Origin: Acidobacteriota bacterium
GTDB lineage: Bacteria; Acidobacteriota; Vicinamibacteria; Vicinamibacterales; UBA2999
Length of the DNA: 64,000 nucleotides
Assembly (NCBI GenBank): GCA_030697165.1
Contig: JAUYQQ010000015.1
Location: 62,001 to 126,000, forward strand
Direction: 5' to 3'
Shown here: positions 9,873-18,278 of the stretch, piece after piece
How the letters are laid out: the number at the start of each line of letters is the position of its first letter
How positions within the stretch are numbered: position 1 is the stretch's first letter
Made by a program: the position numbers and the translations under genes
The notes under the pieces: generated by a model
Seen by the model: only the letters and a program-made list of their open reading frames with translations
Databases searched by the model: none
What the model was told of the DNA's origin: nothing

Positions 9873-12800
9873 TTACTTCGCAGGCAACGGGCCGACCGGC
9901 TTGAGCGCCGCCGGCTTCGCGCCACTCGCCCCGAGTGCGTCGTATAACGCGGGAACCGCCGTCATCAGGGCGTTGGTGTCATCGACCAGCTTGACCATGT
10001 CCTCGCGCAACTCGCCGGCAATGCGGAGCTGTTGCACAGTCGGCACCGAGGTCGAGTTCATGATCTGGCCCTTGGTCTGACCCAATTGGCCACGCGTATT
10101 GGCCTGCTGACCGCCGAAGCCGCCGCCACCGCCGCCCTGGGCCTGCCCCACGCCGAGGCGCCGGCGCAAATCCGCCAGCTTGGTGTTGACGTCAGCCAGC
10201 GCCGCCTTGCCGGCGGCCGGCACATTGGCGGCGGTCTTGACGAGCGTTTCCGCCGCCGCCACCTGCGCGCCCAGGGTGGTCACCGCTTCGGCCGCGGCGT
10301 TGGCAACGCGCTGGAGGTCGTGCAGCCCGAGCGCCGTGTCGTGCCAGGTCTTGCGCTCGGCGTCGGTCATCGGCATGTCCTTGTCGCCGCTCACCCGCAC
10401 CGGCTTGGTCGCCACGTCCTTGCCATCGACCACCAGGGTGACCCGGTACTCGCCGGGCATCACGTTGGGGCCGTTGTTGCCGCCGCCCCCACCCGCCCCA
10501 CCCGCCCCACCAGCCCCACCCGCCCCACCCGCCCCAACCAACGGCTGGTGCCGCAGGTCCCACTGGATGCGGTTGATCCCGGCGGCTCGCGCGGTGCGCA
10601 AGTCATCGCCGCTGATCTCGCGGACCTGGTTTCCGGCGGCATCGCGAATCCGCAGCGCGACGCTCGTTTGCGGCTGCGACAGGTAGTAGCTGATCGCCGC
10701 GCCGTAGGCCGGGTTCTTGCCGAAGAACGGCTTGTCGCTGACGAACCCGCGGTCATTGGCGGGGTTGAACTGCATCGCGCCGCGCATGTCGAACAGGAAC
10801 GCGTCGCTCTTGATCGCGTCGGCGTACTGCTGCAGCGGCGTGGCATCGTCCAGGATCCAGATGCTGCGGCCGTGCGTGGCGACAATCATGTCGTTGTCGC
10901 GCGGGTGAAAGATGATCTCGTGGATCGGCACGGTCGGCAGGTTCGACTTGAGCCGCGTCCACCGGCCGCCCCGATCGGGGCTGACGAAGATGCCGAACTC
11001 GGTGCCGGTGTAGAGCACGTTGGGATTCTTCGGATCCTCGGCCATCGCGGTGACCGCATGGCCCTTCGAAATGCCCTCGCCAATCGACCGGAAGTTGTTG
11101 CCGCCGTCAACGCTGGCGTAGACGTAAGTGCCCATGTCGTTGGCCCGGTGGTTGTCGAACGTGGCGTAGACGACATTCACTTCGTGCGCCGAGGCCGTGA
11201 GGCGCGAGACGTACGAGTTCTTCGGCACTCCCGGGAACCTGCCGGTGATGTTGGTCCAGGTCTTGCCGTCCTTGGTCATGTGAACCTGGCCATCGTCCGT
11301 ACCGGCATAGAGGACGCCCGCCTGCCTGGGCGACTCGACCAGCTGCACGATGTTGCCGTAGGTCTGGACGCCGTCGTGCTTGGCAATGGTGAAGTCTTTC
11401 GCGGTGACGCCCATCAGCGTCAGGCCCTCGCGATCGGTCGCCTCGGTCAGGTCGGGGCTGATCGCCGTCCAGCTCTGGCCGCGGTCGGTGGACTTGAACA
11501 CCTGGTTGGCGCCGACGTAGATCGTCGCCGGATCGTGCGGCGACATCAGGATCGGCGTGTTCCAGTTCCAGCGCAGCGGCGCCTCGCCGCGGGCCGGCAG
11601 CGGCCGGATCGACTTGCGCTCGTTGCTGATCTTGTCGATGCGCGAGATGTTGCCGTCCTGCGACTCGGCATAGATGATCCGCGAATTGGTGGGATCGATC
11701 TGCGCCTCGAAGCCGTCGCCGCCGTGGATCTGGAACCACTGGTCGTTGGCAATGCCGGTGCGGCTGCGCACCGCGGTCGGGCCGCACCAGGTGTAGTTGT
11801 CCTGCAGGCCGCCGCACACGTTGTAGGGCGTCTCCATGTCGTAGGTGACGTGGTAGAACTGGCCCAGGTCCATGTTGTAGACCGCTTCCCAGGTCGCGCC
11901 CTTGTCCCAGCTGATGCCGATGCCGCCGTCAGTGCCGTCGATGATGTGGTTCGAGTTCTTCGGGTTGATCCACATCGCGTGGTGATCCGAGTGCAGCGCG
12001 CCGTTCTCGATGAAGGTCTTGCCGCCATCGTCCGAAATGTGAATTTGCACGCCGAGCACGTAGACGCGCAGGTCGTTATTGGGATCGATCCGCACCTGGC
12101 TGAAGTACATCGGGCGCGGATTGGTGTTCGACATCTTGCGCCACGACAGGCCGGCATCGTCCGAGCGATAGGTGCCGCTCTCGGTCTCGTGCTGGATCAT
12201 GGCGTAGAGAATGTTCGGGTTGGAGCGATACACGTCCATGCCGATGCGGCCCAGGTGGCCGGCCGGCACGCCCTCGGTCAACCTGGTCCAGGTGCGGCCC
12301 GCGTCGCTCGACTTCCACATGGCGCTGCCGGGCCCGCCGCCGTTGAAGCCCCAGGTGGCGCGACGCCGCTGGTAGGTGGCCGCGTAGATCACCTTGTTGT
12401 TCGAGGGGTCCATCACCAGTTCGGTGGCGCCGGTATCGTCATCGACGTGGAGAATGCGCGCCCAGGTCAGGCCGCCGTCGGTGGTCTTGTAGACACCGCG
12501 CTCGCCGCCCGGGCCCCACAGGCTGCCGAGCGCCGCGACGTAGACAATGTCGTGATCGACCGGGTCCACGATGATGCGGGCAATGTGCTTCGAGTTCGGC
12601 AGGCCGACGTTTTTCCAGGTGCGGCCGCCGTCGGTTGACTTGTAGACGCCGTTGCCCCACGAGCCACTCTGCCGGTTGTTGTTCTCGCCGGTGCCGACCC
12701 ACACCGTGTTGGCATCGTTCGGGTTGATGGCAATGTCGCCAATCGACACCGCATCATCAAGGTCGTCAAACAACACCTCCCAGGTGGTGCCGTTGTTCAC

Positions 12801-13061
12801 GGTCTTCCACAAGCCGCCGGTCGCGGTGCCGACATAGAACACCGCCGGGTTCGACTCGAGCACGGCGAGGTCATCGACGCGCCCGCCCATGGTGGCCGGA
12901 CCGATGTTGCGGAAGACCAGGCCGGCGAATGGATCGGTGGGCGCCGCGGCGGCCGCGGGCCGCGCGGCGGCGCCGGCCGCCTGTTCGGCGCGCAGGCTGG
13001 GCGCGCCGCCAAGCGCAATCAGGGTGGCAAGCAAGACAAGCAGGCAAGATTTTCGAAACAT
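9873..13061 (-). CDS. Secreted VPS10/BNR-repeat beta-propeller protein
   Basis: A 1062-aa exported protein with a signal peptide (MFRKSCLLVLLATLIALGG) and many BNR/Asp-box repeats of the form S-T-D-G-G-x-T-W (for example STDGGRTWKN, TTDGGLTWAR, SSDAGRTWTR, STDRGQSWTA, SPDRGGRWTR), forming one or two sortilin/VPS10-like propellers. The C-terminal third has an all-beta domain followed by helices (LHDLQRVANAAAEAV, LADLRRRLGV) and a Gly/Ala linker encoded by a 9-bp tandem repeat. Family members are often labelled glycosyl hydrolase, but no active site is obvious here. Start chosen by GGAG nine nt upstream and the signal peptide; the further-upstream frame is only tandem repeat. Confidence 0.85.
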   Translation of the reverse strand: MFRKSCLLVLLATLIALGGAPSLRAEQAAGAAARPAAAAAPTDPFAGLVFRNIGPATMGGRVDDLAVLESNPAVFYVGTATGGLWKTVNNGTTWEVLFDDLDDAVSIGDIAINPNDANTVWVGTGENNNRQSGSWGNGVYKSTDGGRTWKNVGLPNSKHIARIIVDPVDHDIVYVAALGSLWGPGGERGVYKTTDGGLTWARILHVDDDTGATELVMDPSNNKVIYAATYQRRRATWGFNGGGPGSAMWKSSDAGRTWTRLTEGVPAGHLGRIGMDVYRSNPNILYAMIQHETESGTYRSDDAGLSWRKMSNTNPRPMYFSQVRIDPNNDLRVYVLGVQIHISDDGGKTFIENGALHSDHHAMWINPKNSNHIIDGTDGGIGISWDKGATWEAVYNMDLGQFYHVTYDMETPYNVCGGLQDNYTWCGPTAVRSRTGIANDQWFQIHGGDGFEAQIDPTNSRIIYAESQDGNISRIDKISNERKSIRPLPARGEAPLRWNWNTPILMSPHDPATIYVGANQVFKSTDRGQSWTAISPDLTEATDREGLTLMGVTAKDFTIAKHDGVQTYGNIVQLVESPRQAGVLYAGTDDGQVHMTKDGKTWTNITGRFPGVPKNSYVSRLTASAHEVNVVYATFDNHRANDMGTYVYASVDGGNNFRSIGEGISKGHAVTAMAEDPKNPNVLYTGTEFGIFVSPDRGGRWTRLKSNLPTVPIHEIIFHPRDNDMIVATHGRSIWILDDATPLQQYADAIKSDAFLFDMRGAMQFNPANDRGFVSDKPFFGKNPAYGAAISYYLSQPQTSVALRIRDAAGNQVREISGDDLRTARAAGINRIQWDLRHQPLVGAGGAGGAGGAGGAGGGGGNNGPNVMPGEYRVTLVVDGKDVATKPVRVSGDKDMPMTDAERKTWHDTALGLHDLQRVANAAAEAVTTLGAQVAAAETLVKTAANVPAAGKAALADVNTKLADLRRRLGVGQAQGGGGGGFGGQQANTRGQLGQTKGQIMNSTSVPTVQQLRIAGELREDMVKLVDDTNALMTAVPALYDALGASGAKPAALKPVGPLPAK
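10489..10533. repeat. 9-bp tandem repeat inside the propeller gene
   Basis: Five tandem copies of CCACCCGCC (one copy shortened to CCACCAGCC). On the coding strand they encode a (Gly-Gly-Ala)n linker. The unit is a multiple of three, so copy number can vary without a frameshift. Confidence 0.8.
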
Positions 13062-13084
13062 CCGGGGGTTCTCCAGAAAAATAG

Positions 13085-13138
13085 GGTGCCTAAGGTGCCT
13101 AGGGTGCCTAGGGTGCCTAAGGTGCCTAGGGTGCCTGG
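13085..13138. repeat. GGTGCCTAR 9-bp tandem array, copy A
   Basis: Six tandem 9-bp units (GGTGCCTAA/GGTGCCTAG/GGTGCCTGG), with degenerate units continuing to about 13199. The array lies in the leader region 24-77 nt upstream of the propeller gene start. Related arrays occur at 21624-21668 and 30071-30106. Confidence 0.85.
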
Positions 13139-13141
13139 GGT

Positions 13142-13175
13142 GTCCGCCTTCGCGGCTGAAGGCCGCTACGGCGGG
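13142..13175. repeat. Imperfect palindrome (REP-like)
   Basis: GTCCGCC ... GGCGGG arms enclose an inner GCGGC..GCCGC stem. It is directly abutted to the 9-bp array and resembles the other short palindromes of the window. Confidence 0.4.
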
Positions 13176-13176
13176 C

Positions 13177-13386
13177 CTAGGGTGCCACGGGTGCCGCGGG
13201 GAGATGGCGGCGGACGACCCGCTCCACTTCATCCAGCGCGCGGACGATCGCCGCGCTGACCTGCGCGCGTTCGTCGTCGGTCAGTGCCGACAGCAGGCTG
13301 TGAGCGGCCGTGGTGCGGCTGCGGATACCGACCGTGAGGTGATAGGTGCGCGTGTCGTCCAGGAAGCGCTCTCGAGCGATCTCCAT
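13177..13386 (-). CDS. Small hypothetical protein, 69 aa
   Basis: Begins MEIARERFLDDTRTYHL and is charged and mostly helical (DDERAQVSAAIVRALDEVERVVRRHL), with no recognised domain. It starts 7 nt after the clpA stop codon on the same strand, suggesting co-transcription. There is no Shine-Dalgarno sequence, but TATAAT lies at 13393-13398, 6 nt before the ATG, the spacing expected for a leaderless sigma-70 transcript. A longer frame to 13704 is only clpA read in another frame. Confidence 0.55.
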   Translation of the reverse strand: MEIARERFLDDTRTYHLTVGIRSRTTAAHSLLSALTDDERAQVSAAIVRALDEVERVVRRHLPAAPVAP

Positions 13387-13393
13387 CCTGGAA

Positions 13394-15655
13394 TTATACG
13401 GGCGGTGCAGAAACGAGAAGGCCGTCGGGGCCGAGCCGCACGGTAATTCGGCCGCCATCCTTGACGTCGCCGAAGAGCAGCAACTCCGACAGCGGCTTCT
13501 TGATCGACTTCTCGACCAGCCGCGCCATCGGCCGGGCGCCGAACGCGCGATCGAAGCCCTTCTCGGCCAGCCACGCCCGCGCCGCCGGCTCCAGCTCGAT
13601 CGCGATCTTGCGGCCCGCCACGAGCGCCCGCAGTTCGTCGATGTGCTTGTCCACGACCAGCTCGATTTCACGCGTGCCGAGCGGCAGGAAGTGCACCGTG
13701 GCATCGAGCCGGTTGCGGAACTCGGGGGCGAACACCCGCTCGAGCACGCCGGTCGCCTTCGAGCCCTCGCCCATTTCGCGGAAGCCCATGCGGCGCCCCG
13801 ACAGGTCGCGCGCGCCGGCGTTGGTGGTCATGATCAGGATGACGTGCCGGAAGTCGGCGTGACGGCCGTGCGTGTCGGTGAGCGTCGCGTGATCCATCAC
13901 CTGAAGGAGGATGGCGAACAGATCCGGGTGCGCCTTCTCGATCTCGTCGAGCAGCAGCACCGCATGCGGCGCCTTGCGAACGGCGTCGATCAGCAGGCCG
14001 CCCTCCTCGTAACCGACATACCCCGGCGGCGCGCCGATCAGGCGCGACACCGCATGCTTCTCCATGTACTCCGACATGTCGAAGCGCAGGAACTCCACCT
14101 TGAGCACGCGCGCCAGCTGCCGCGCCAGTTCCGTCTTGCCGACGCCAGTGGGACCCGCAAACAGGAAATTGCCCATCGGCTTGTCGGCCGCGCGCAATCC
14201 CGACCGCGACAGCTTGATCGCCGAGGCGACCTCGTCGATCGCCGCGTCCTGCCCGAAGATCACCGCCCGCAGCTCGCTCTCGATGTTCTTGAGCGCCACC
14301 TTGTCGTCGCTCGACACGGCCTGCACCGGCACGCGTGCCATCTTGGCAATGACCTTCTCGATGTCGGCAACAGTGACCTGCCGGGAGTCGGGAGTCGGGA
14401 GTCGGGAGTCGGCGGGCGAAAGCTTCAGCGCGGCTCCCGCTTCATCGAGCACATCAATTGCCTTGTCCGGGAGGTGGAGGTCTTTCAGGTGCCGCACTGA
14501 CAGAGCGACGGCCGCTTCAATCGCCGCGTCCGAGTACGTCACGCCGTGATGCTTCTCGTACGAATCCTTGAGGCCCTGCAGAATCGCGATGGTCTCGGCC
14601 TCCGACGGCTCCAGCACTTCGATCTTCTGGAACCGGCGCGACAGCGCGCGGTCCTTATCGAACGATTGCTTCACGTCCGCGAACGTGGACGAGCCAATGC
14701 ACCGCAGCGCGCCAGACGCCAGCGCCGGCTTCAACAGGTTGCCGGCGTCCATCGTCCCGCCCGACGCCGAACCGGCGCCGACCATGGTGTGGATCTCATC
14801 GATGAACAGGATCGCGTGTTCGTGCTTGGCGAGCGCATCGAGCACCTGCTTGACCCGCTCTTCGAAGTCGCCGCGGTAACGCGTGCCGGCGACGAGCGAT
14901 CCCATGTCGAGCGAGAACACGCGCACGCCCTTCAGCGGCTCGGGCACGTCGTCCTGGTGAACGCGCAGCGCCAGGCCTTCGGCCAGCGCCGTCTTGCCCA
15001 CGCCCGGCTCGCCTACCAGCAGCGGGTTGTTCTTGCGGCGGCGGCACAACACCTGGATCATCCGCTCGAGCTCGAGTTCCCGGCCGATCAGCGGATCGAT
15101 GGCGCCTTTGGCGGCCTTGGCCACGAGATCGGTCGCGAACGTCGCGAGCGGATCCTTGACGTTGGCTTCCCCGCCATCGGGCGCCACAGCGCCGTCTTTG
15201 CCGCCTTCCTTGTCACCGCCGTGCGAGATCGCGCGCAGCAACGTGAGGCGATCGAGGCCCTGCTTGCGCAGGAAATACGCCGCGTGGCTGTCTTCTTCCT
15301 GCAGCAGGAACACCAGCAACGCACCGCTCTCCACCTGTTGCGCGCTCGACGAAGCCGCGTGCACCACCGCGCGTTCGACGACGCGGTCGAAGCCGAGGGT
15401 GGATTCGGGCTTCACGGCCTTGCGGCCGGGGACTGGCGTGAAGGCGCGCTCAAGCACTTCATCGAGGTCCTTACGCAGCGCGTCCAGATCGACGCGACAC
15501 GCGGTCAGGATGCCGCGCGCCTGCGGATCCTCCACGAGCGCGTGGAGCATGTGCTCGAGGCTGACCAGGTCGTGACGACGCTCGGCGGCGACGCGAAACG
15601 CGCGGCGAATGCTTTCGAGGGTATCGGGGGCAAACGGAACGGGTGTGCGGCTCAT
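13394..15655 (-). CDS. clpA: ATP-dependent Clp protease ATP-binding subunit ClpA
   Basis: A 753-aa HSP100 unfoldase that delivers N-degron and other substrates to ClpP. It has the N-terminal Clp_N repeat domain (about 1-150), AAA D1 with Walker [14 protein letters not shown] (about 218) and Walker B FIDEIHT, no long ClpB-type middle domain, and AAA D2 with [13 protein letters not shown] (about 504), Walker [10 protein letters not shown] and the pore loop YVGYEEGG. Its start overlaps the clpS stop (ATGA), so the two are translationally coupled. The D1-D2 linker carries an unusual SRLPTPDSR stretch encoded by a 7-bp tandem repeat. ClpP is not in the window. Confidence 0.96.
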   Translation of the reverse strand: MSRTPVPFAPDTLESIRRAFRVAAERRHDLVSLEHMLHALVEDPQARGILTACRVDLDALRKDLDEVLERAFTPVPGRKAVKPESTLGFDRVVERAVVHAASSSAQQVESGALLVFLLQEEDSHAAYFLRKQGLDRLTLLRAISHGGDKEGGKDGAVAPDGGEANVKDPLATFATDLVAKAAKGAIDPLIGRELELERMIQVLCRRRKNNPLLVGEPGVGKTALAEGLALRVHQDDVPEPLKGVRVFSLDMGSLVAGTRYRGDFEERVKQVLDALAKHEHAILFIDEIHTMVGAGSASGGTMDAGNLLKPALASGALRCIGSSTFADVKQSFDKDRALSRRFQKIEVLEPSEAETIAILQGLKDSYEKHHGVTYSDAAIEAAVALSVRHLKDLHLPDKAIDVLDEAGAALKLSPADSRLPTPDSRQVTVADIEKVIAKMARVPVQAVSSDDKVALKNIESELRAVIFGQDAAIDEVASAIKLSRSGLRAADKPMGNFLFAGPTGVGKTELARQLARVLKVEFLRFDMSEYMEKHAVSRLIGAPPGYVGYEEGGLLIDAVRKAPHAVLLLDEIEKAHPDLFAILLQVMDHATLTDTHGRHADFRHVILIMTTNAGARDLSGRRMGFREMGEGSKATGVLERVFAPEFRNRLDATVHFLPLGTREIELVVDKHIDELRALVAGRKIAIELEPAARAWLAEKGFDRAFGARPMARLVEKSIKKPLSELLLFGDVKDGGRITVRLGPDGLLVSAPPV
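14383..14410. repeat. GGGAGTC x4, 7-bp tandem array within clpA
   Basis: Four perfect tandem copies of a 7-bp unit in the region coding for the D1-D2 linker of ClpA. Because 7 is not a multiple of 3, gain or loss of one unit would shift the frame. Confidence 0.9.
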
Positions 15656-15984
15656 GCGCGACCTCCCTCGGGGTCGGGTTCGAGCGTGACCAGCAGCGGA
15701 AACTCGTGCTGCTCGGCCAGTTGTTGCGTGGCCTTGACCTTGGTTTCAGCGACGTCGCGGGTGAACAGGCCGGCCACGCCGACCCCCGCCTGGTGCACAT
15801 GCATCATGACGGCGAAGGCCTCGGCGGATGGCATGTTGAAAACCGTCTCGAGGACCCACACCACGAATTCCTGGGTCGTGAAGTCGTCGTTGTGCAGCAA
15901 GACCCGCCAGAGACGCGGGTTCTCGACCTTCTCGTCGGCGCGCGACTCGGTCTGGACGCCGTCTGCGGTCTTCGGGGCTGCCAC
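15652..15984 (-). CDS. clpS: ATP-dependent Clp protease adaptor ClpS
   Basis: A 110-aa N-recognin that binds proteins with destabilising N-terminal residues (Leu, Phe, Trp, Tyr) and hands them to ClpA. Conserved features are the LLHNDDFTTQEFVVWVL segment with the Asn-Asp of the binding pocket, MMHVHQAGVGVAGLF and a C-terminal strand with the disordered N-terminus typical of the family. The start is GTG; TATGAT ends 6 nt before it, consistent with a leaderless transcript. Its stop overlaps the clpA start. Confidence 0.94.
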   Translation of the reverse strand: MAAPKTADGVQTESRADEKVENPRLWRVLLHNDDFTTQEFVVWVLETVFNMPSAEAFAVMMHVHQAGVGVAGLFTRDVAETKVKATQQLAEQHEFPLLVTLEPDPEGGRA

Positions 15985-16018
15985 CAGCTGATCATACCGG
16001 GGACTGCCCCGGCTGCGA

Positions 16019-16378
16019 TCAGTACGGAATGCGAATGCCCGGCTCGTCTTTGGGGAAGTCCTTCGTATTGCGCGTGACCAGCAGGGCCGATTCGCGCCGG
16101 GCCGAGGCCCAGATCAGGGCGTCGGGCAGGCGCAAGCGCGAGTTTTTGCGAATGTCGGTCGCTTCCCTCGCAATGGCGCGGGTCACCTCGACGATGCGGA
16201 AATCGCGCAGGAACATCTCGACGACGTCGCCCTCTTCTTCGTTGCGGACGCCGGCCAGTATCTCCATCCAGGTGACGATGCTGATCAGCGGCTGGCGGTA
16301 GCGCGCGAACTCAACTTGCGCGGCTTCGACGCCCTTCAGGTAATCGATCAGGAGGTTGGTGTCGAAGAGGGCCTTCAC
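16019..16378 (-). CDS. PIN-domain toxin, VapC family
   Basis: A 119-aa protein of normal VapC length. The four acidic residues of the PIN nuclease site are visible: Asp in MKALFDTNLLIDYL, Glu in TWMEILAGV, Asp in RLPDALIWASA, and a late Asp near NTKDFPKDEPG. VapC toxins cleave tRNA or rRNA as endoribonucleases. The start is GTG, 3 nt after the stop codon of a small upstream gene that is the likely antitoxin. The pair sits between aat and clpS, all on one strand. Confidence 0.88.
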   Translation of the reverse strand: MKALFDTNLLIDYLKGVEAAQVEFARYRQPLISIVTWMEILAGVRNEEEGDVVEMFLRDFRIVEVTRAIAREATDIRKNSRLRLPDALIWASARRESALLVTRNTKDFPKDEPGIRIPY

Positions 16379-16381
16379 GGC

Positions 16382-16534
16382 CTACCCGGGATTCCGCTCC
16401 TCCCATTCACGGCGCAGCCGCTCCTGGTAGGTCACGCCATCGTCCGGGATCGCGCGCCACAGGCCGAACGCCTGCTCCGCGCCGGCCCAGTGGTGTTTAC
16501 GCAGGGGTCCACAATGGTGCGCATGAGTCATCAT
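16382..16534 (-). CDS. Small protein, probable antitoxin partner of the PIN toxin
   Basis: A 50-aa open frame beginning MMTHAHHCGPLRKHHW and ending EERLRREW-like (QERLRREWEERNPG). It starts 9 nt after the aat stop and ends 3 nt before the PIN toxin GTG, the arrangement of a VapBC operon. There is a Trp/Gly-rich middle (WAGAEQAFGLW) and a charged C-terminal helix that could wrap the toxin; no AbrB or RHH DNA-binding motif is evident, so it is an unusual or minimal antitoxin. The call rests on position and protein-like composition. Confidence 0.6.
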   Translation of the reverse strand: MMTHAHHCGPLRKHHWAGAEQAFGLWRAIPDDGVTYQERLRREWEERNPG

Positions 16535-16543
16535 AGCTCGTCA

Positions 16544-17242
16544 TCAGATGCCACCGGCCAAATCCCCGTCGAGCGTCCAGTTAGGCGCGGGTTCGCGGAC
16601 GAGCCGGGCGACCTTCGCGACAAACAGGCGACGCGGCACCGCCGTGGCGCCAAGAGTAAGGAGGTGGTCGGTCTCGAGCTGGCAATCGATCCACGGAAAG
16701 TCCCAACGCGCGAGCTGGGCGGCCAGGTAGAACAAGGCAATCTTCGAGGCGTCGGTGCGGCGCGAGAACATCGACTCGCCGAAAAACATCCGGCCGAGAC
16801 CGACGCCGTAGATGCCGCCAGCGAGCGCACCGTCCATCCACACCTCGAGCGAATGGGCCGCGCCCTCCTCATGCAGCGCGAGGTACGCCGCCTTCATGGG
16901 CGCTGTCAGCCAGGTGCCTCCATCGTCAGGCCGCGGCGCGGCGCACTCGGCAACGACCGCTGCGAAGGCGGTGTCGATCGTGACCGTGAACCGGCGCTGC
17001 TTGAGCCGCTTCTTCAGCGAATGCGACACGTGAAAGTCGCGCGGCGCGAGGACGATGCGCGGGTTGGGAGACCACCAGAGGATGGGATCGCCTTCGTTGA
17101 ACCACGGGAAGATGCCGTGGCGATAGGCGTCGATCAGCCGGCCAGGGGTGAGGTCGGCGCCGGCGGCCAGCAAGCCATCGGGCTCGTCGAGGGCCTGCTC
17201 TACGGGCGGAAACGGGTCAGCGGGGCCGAGAAACGGAATCAT
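16544..17242 (-). CDS. aat: Leucyl/phenylalanyl-tRNA--protein transferase
   Basis: A 232-aa Aat enzyme that adds Leu or Phe from aminoacyl-tRNA to proteins with N-terminal Lys or Arg, creating ClpS-recognised N-degrons. Family signatures are GLLAAGADLTPGRLIDAYRHGIFPWF, WWSPNPRIVL, the GNAT-like core DGALAGGIYGVGLGRMFFGESMFS and ASKIALFYLA, and DCQ in WIDCQLETDHL. Length is typical. It heads a same-strand cluster aat-antitoxin-toxin-clpS-clpA. Confidence 0.96.
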   Translation of the reverse strand: MIPFLGPADPFPPVEQALDEPDGLLAAGADLTPGRLIDAYRHGIFPWFNEGDPILWWSPNPRIVLAPRDFHVSHSLKKRLKQRRFTVTIDTAFAAVVAECAAPRPDDGGTWLTAPMKAAYLALHEEGAAHSLEVWMDGALAGGIYGVGLGRMFFGESMFSRRTDASKIALFYLAAQLARWDFPWIDCQLETDHLLTLGATAVPRRLFVAKVARLVREPAPNWTLDGDLAGGI

Positions 17243-17286
17243 CGCGGGAAATTTCCACCTTCGCTCAAGCTACGGCGGACCAGTGC

Positions 17287-17292
17287 TACAAT
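17287..17292 (+). promoter_or_regulatory. -10 element of the tRNA-His promoter
   Basis: TACAAT, 20 nt before the mature tRNA. A poor -35 candidate (TCAAGC) lies about 16 nt further upstream. The fit is reasonable for a constitutive sigma-70 promoter. Confidence 0.45.
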
Positions 17293-17311
17293 CAGTAACT
17301 TCTGACCCCAT

Positions 17312-17387
17312 GGTGAGTGTAGCTCAGGGGTAGAGCCCCGGATTGTGGATCCGGCCGTCGCGGGTTCGAATCCCGTCACTCACCCCA
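17312..17387 (+). tRNA. tRNA-His (GTG)
   Basis: A cloverleaf is readable: the extra G-1 at 17312, acceptor GTGAGTG (17313-17319) pairing with CACTCAC, D arm GCTC/GAGC, anticodon stem CCGGA/TCCGG with loop TTGTGGA (anticodon GTG), T arm with GGTTCGAATC, C73 opposite G-1, and an encoded CCA. The G-1:C73 pair is the His identity element. Confidence 0.97.
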
Positions 17388-17401
17388 AACTTGCCACTGG
17401 T

Positions 17402-17525
17402 CAGTTGGAAGTTGAGAAGTTGAAAGTTGGTAGTTTCAGTGGCCAGTTTCGATGCCACTGAAACTGAAACTGAAACTGAAACTTTCCACTTCAACTACCA
17501 ACTTTCAACTCGTCAACTTTCAACT
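17402..17525. repeat. Long imperfect inverted repeat with TGAAAC tandem units
   Basis: The left arm (17410-17443, containing AGTTGAAAGTTGGTAGTTT and CAGTGGC) is nearly the reverse complement of the right arm (GCCACTGAAAC at 17454, then AACTACCAACTTTCAACT at 17493-17510). Between the two right-arm parts are four tandem TGAAAC 6-mers (17459-17482). It fills the gap between tRNA-His and the methyltransferase start. Confidence 0.8.
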
Positions 17526-17528
17526 CTA

Positions 17529-18278
17529 GTGTCGCCCGACACCTTCTACGCCGACCTCGAACAACGCCATTTCGCGAACCTGACGTTCAGCGAGGTAACC
17601 CGGGCGCTGCGGGCGTTGTCGTCGGCGTACGTCGAACGCCGCGAAAGCGCGCTGGCCGATCACCGCGCGCTCGATGGCGCCGGCAAGCGCGCCGCCTTCG
17701 CCCTCTACTACGGTCCCATTCACTTCGAACTGATCCGCGCCATTTGCGAGCGGCTGGAACAACCCAAGGCCGCAGGCCTGGTCATCGATCTCGGGTGCGG
17801 CACGGGCGTAGCGGGTGCGGCGATTGCGACGATGACCACGCCGCAGTCGCGCGTCCTCGGTATCGACACGCATCCGTGGACGCTCGAAGAGGCGCGCTTC
17901 ACTTATCGCGCGCTGGGCCTCAGCGCCGAGGTGCGGCGCGGCTCTGCCGGCCGCACGCGCATCCCGGCCAACGCCAGCTTCGTGGTGGGCGCGTTCGTGG
18001 TCAACGAGCTGAAGCAACCCGAACGCGAAGAGCTGTTACTGGAACTGAAAGCCGCCGTCGCGCGCGGCACGTCGGTGCTGATCGTCGAACCGATCTCGCT
18101 GCGCATCTCGCCGTGGTGGGAGGAATGGGCCGCCGCCTTCCTGCTGATGGGCGGACGCGCCGACGAGTGGAAGATCCGCACCGACCTGCCGCCGATCGTC
18201 AAGCGACTGGCGAAGTCGTCGAGCTTGCGTCCCGATGCGCTGACGGCCCGCAGTCTATTTGCTGGGAAGACCGGCTAA
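17529..18278 (+). CDS. Class I SAM-dependent methyltransferase
   Basis: A 249-aa Rossmann-type methyltransferase with motif I VIDLGCGTGVAGAA, acidic post-I Asp in VLGIDTHPWTLEEA, and motif IV region FVVGAFVVNEL. The substrate is unknown; the N-terminal helical part (FYADLEQRHFANLTF) is not diagnostic. The GTG at 17529 is chosen because the 34 codons upstream in the open frame are translated repeats (TETETETE). No Shine-Dalgarno sequence is visible at either start. Confidence 0.75.
   Translation: MSPDTFYADLEQRHFANLTFSEVTRALRALSSAYVERRESALADHRALDGAGKRAAFALYYGPIHFELIRAICERLEQPKAAGLVIDLGCGTGVAGAAIATMTTPQSRVLGIDTHPWTLEEARFTYRALGLSAEVRRGSAGRTRIPANASFVVGAFVVNELKQPEREELLLELKAAVARGTSVLIVEPISLRISPWWEEWAAAFLLMGGRADEWKIRTDLPPIVKRLAKSSSLRPDALTARSLFAGKTG

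Noticed and set aside
10032-12638. 868-aa plus-strand open frame
   Set aside because: Antisense of the propeller gene, whose BNR repeats and signal peptide are unmistakable on the minus strand.
13085-13138. CRISPR-like or iteron-like array
   Set aside because: Units are directly adjacent 9-mers without spacers; there are no cas genes, replication initiator or AT-rich region nearby.
17427-17528. N-terminal extension of the methyltransferase
   Set aside because: The codons translate the TGAAAC/inverted-repeat DNA (TETETE) and have no protein character.
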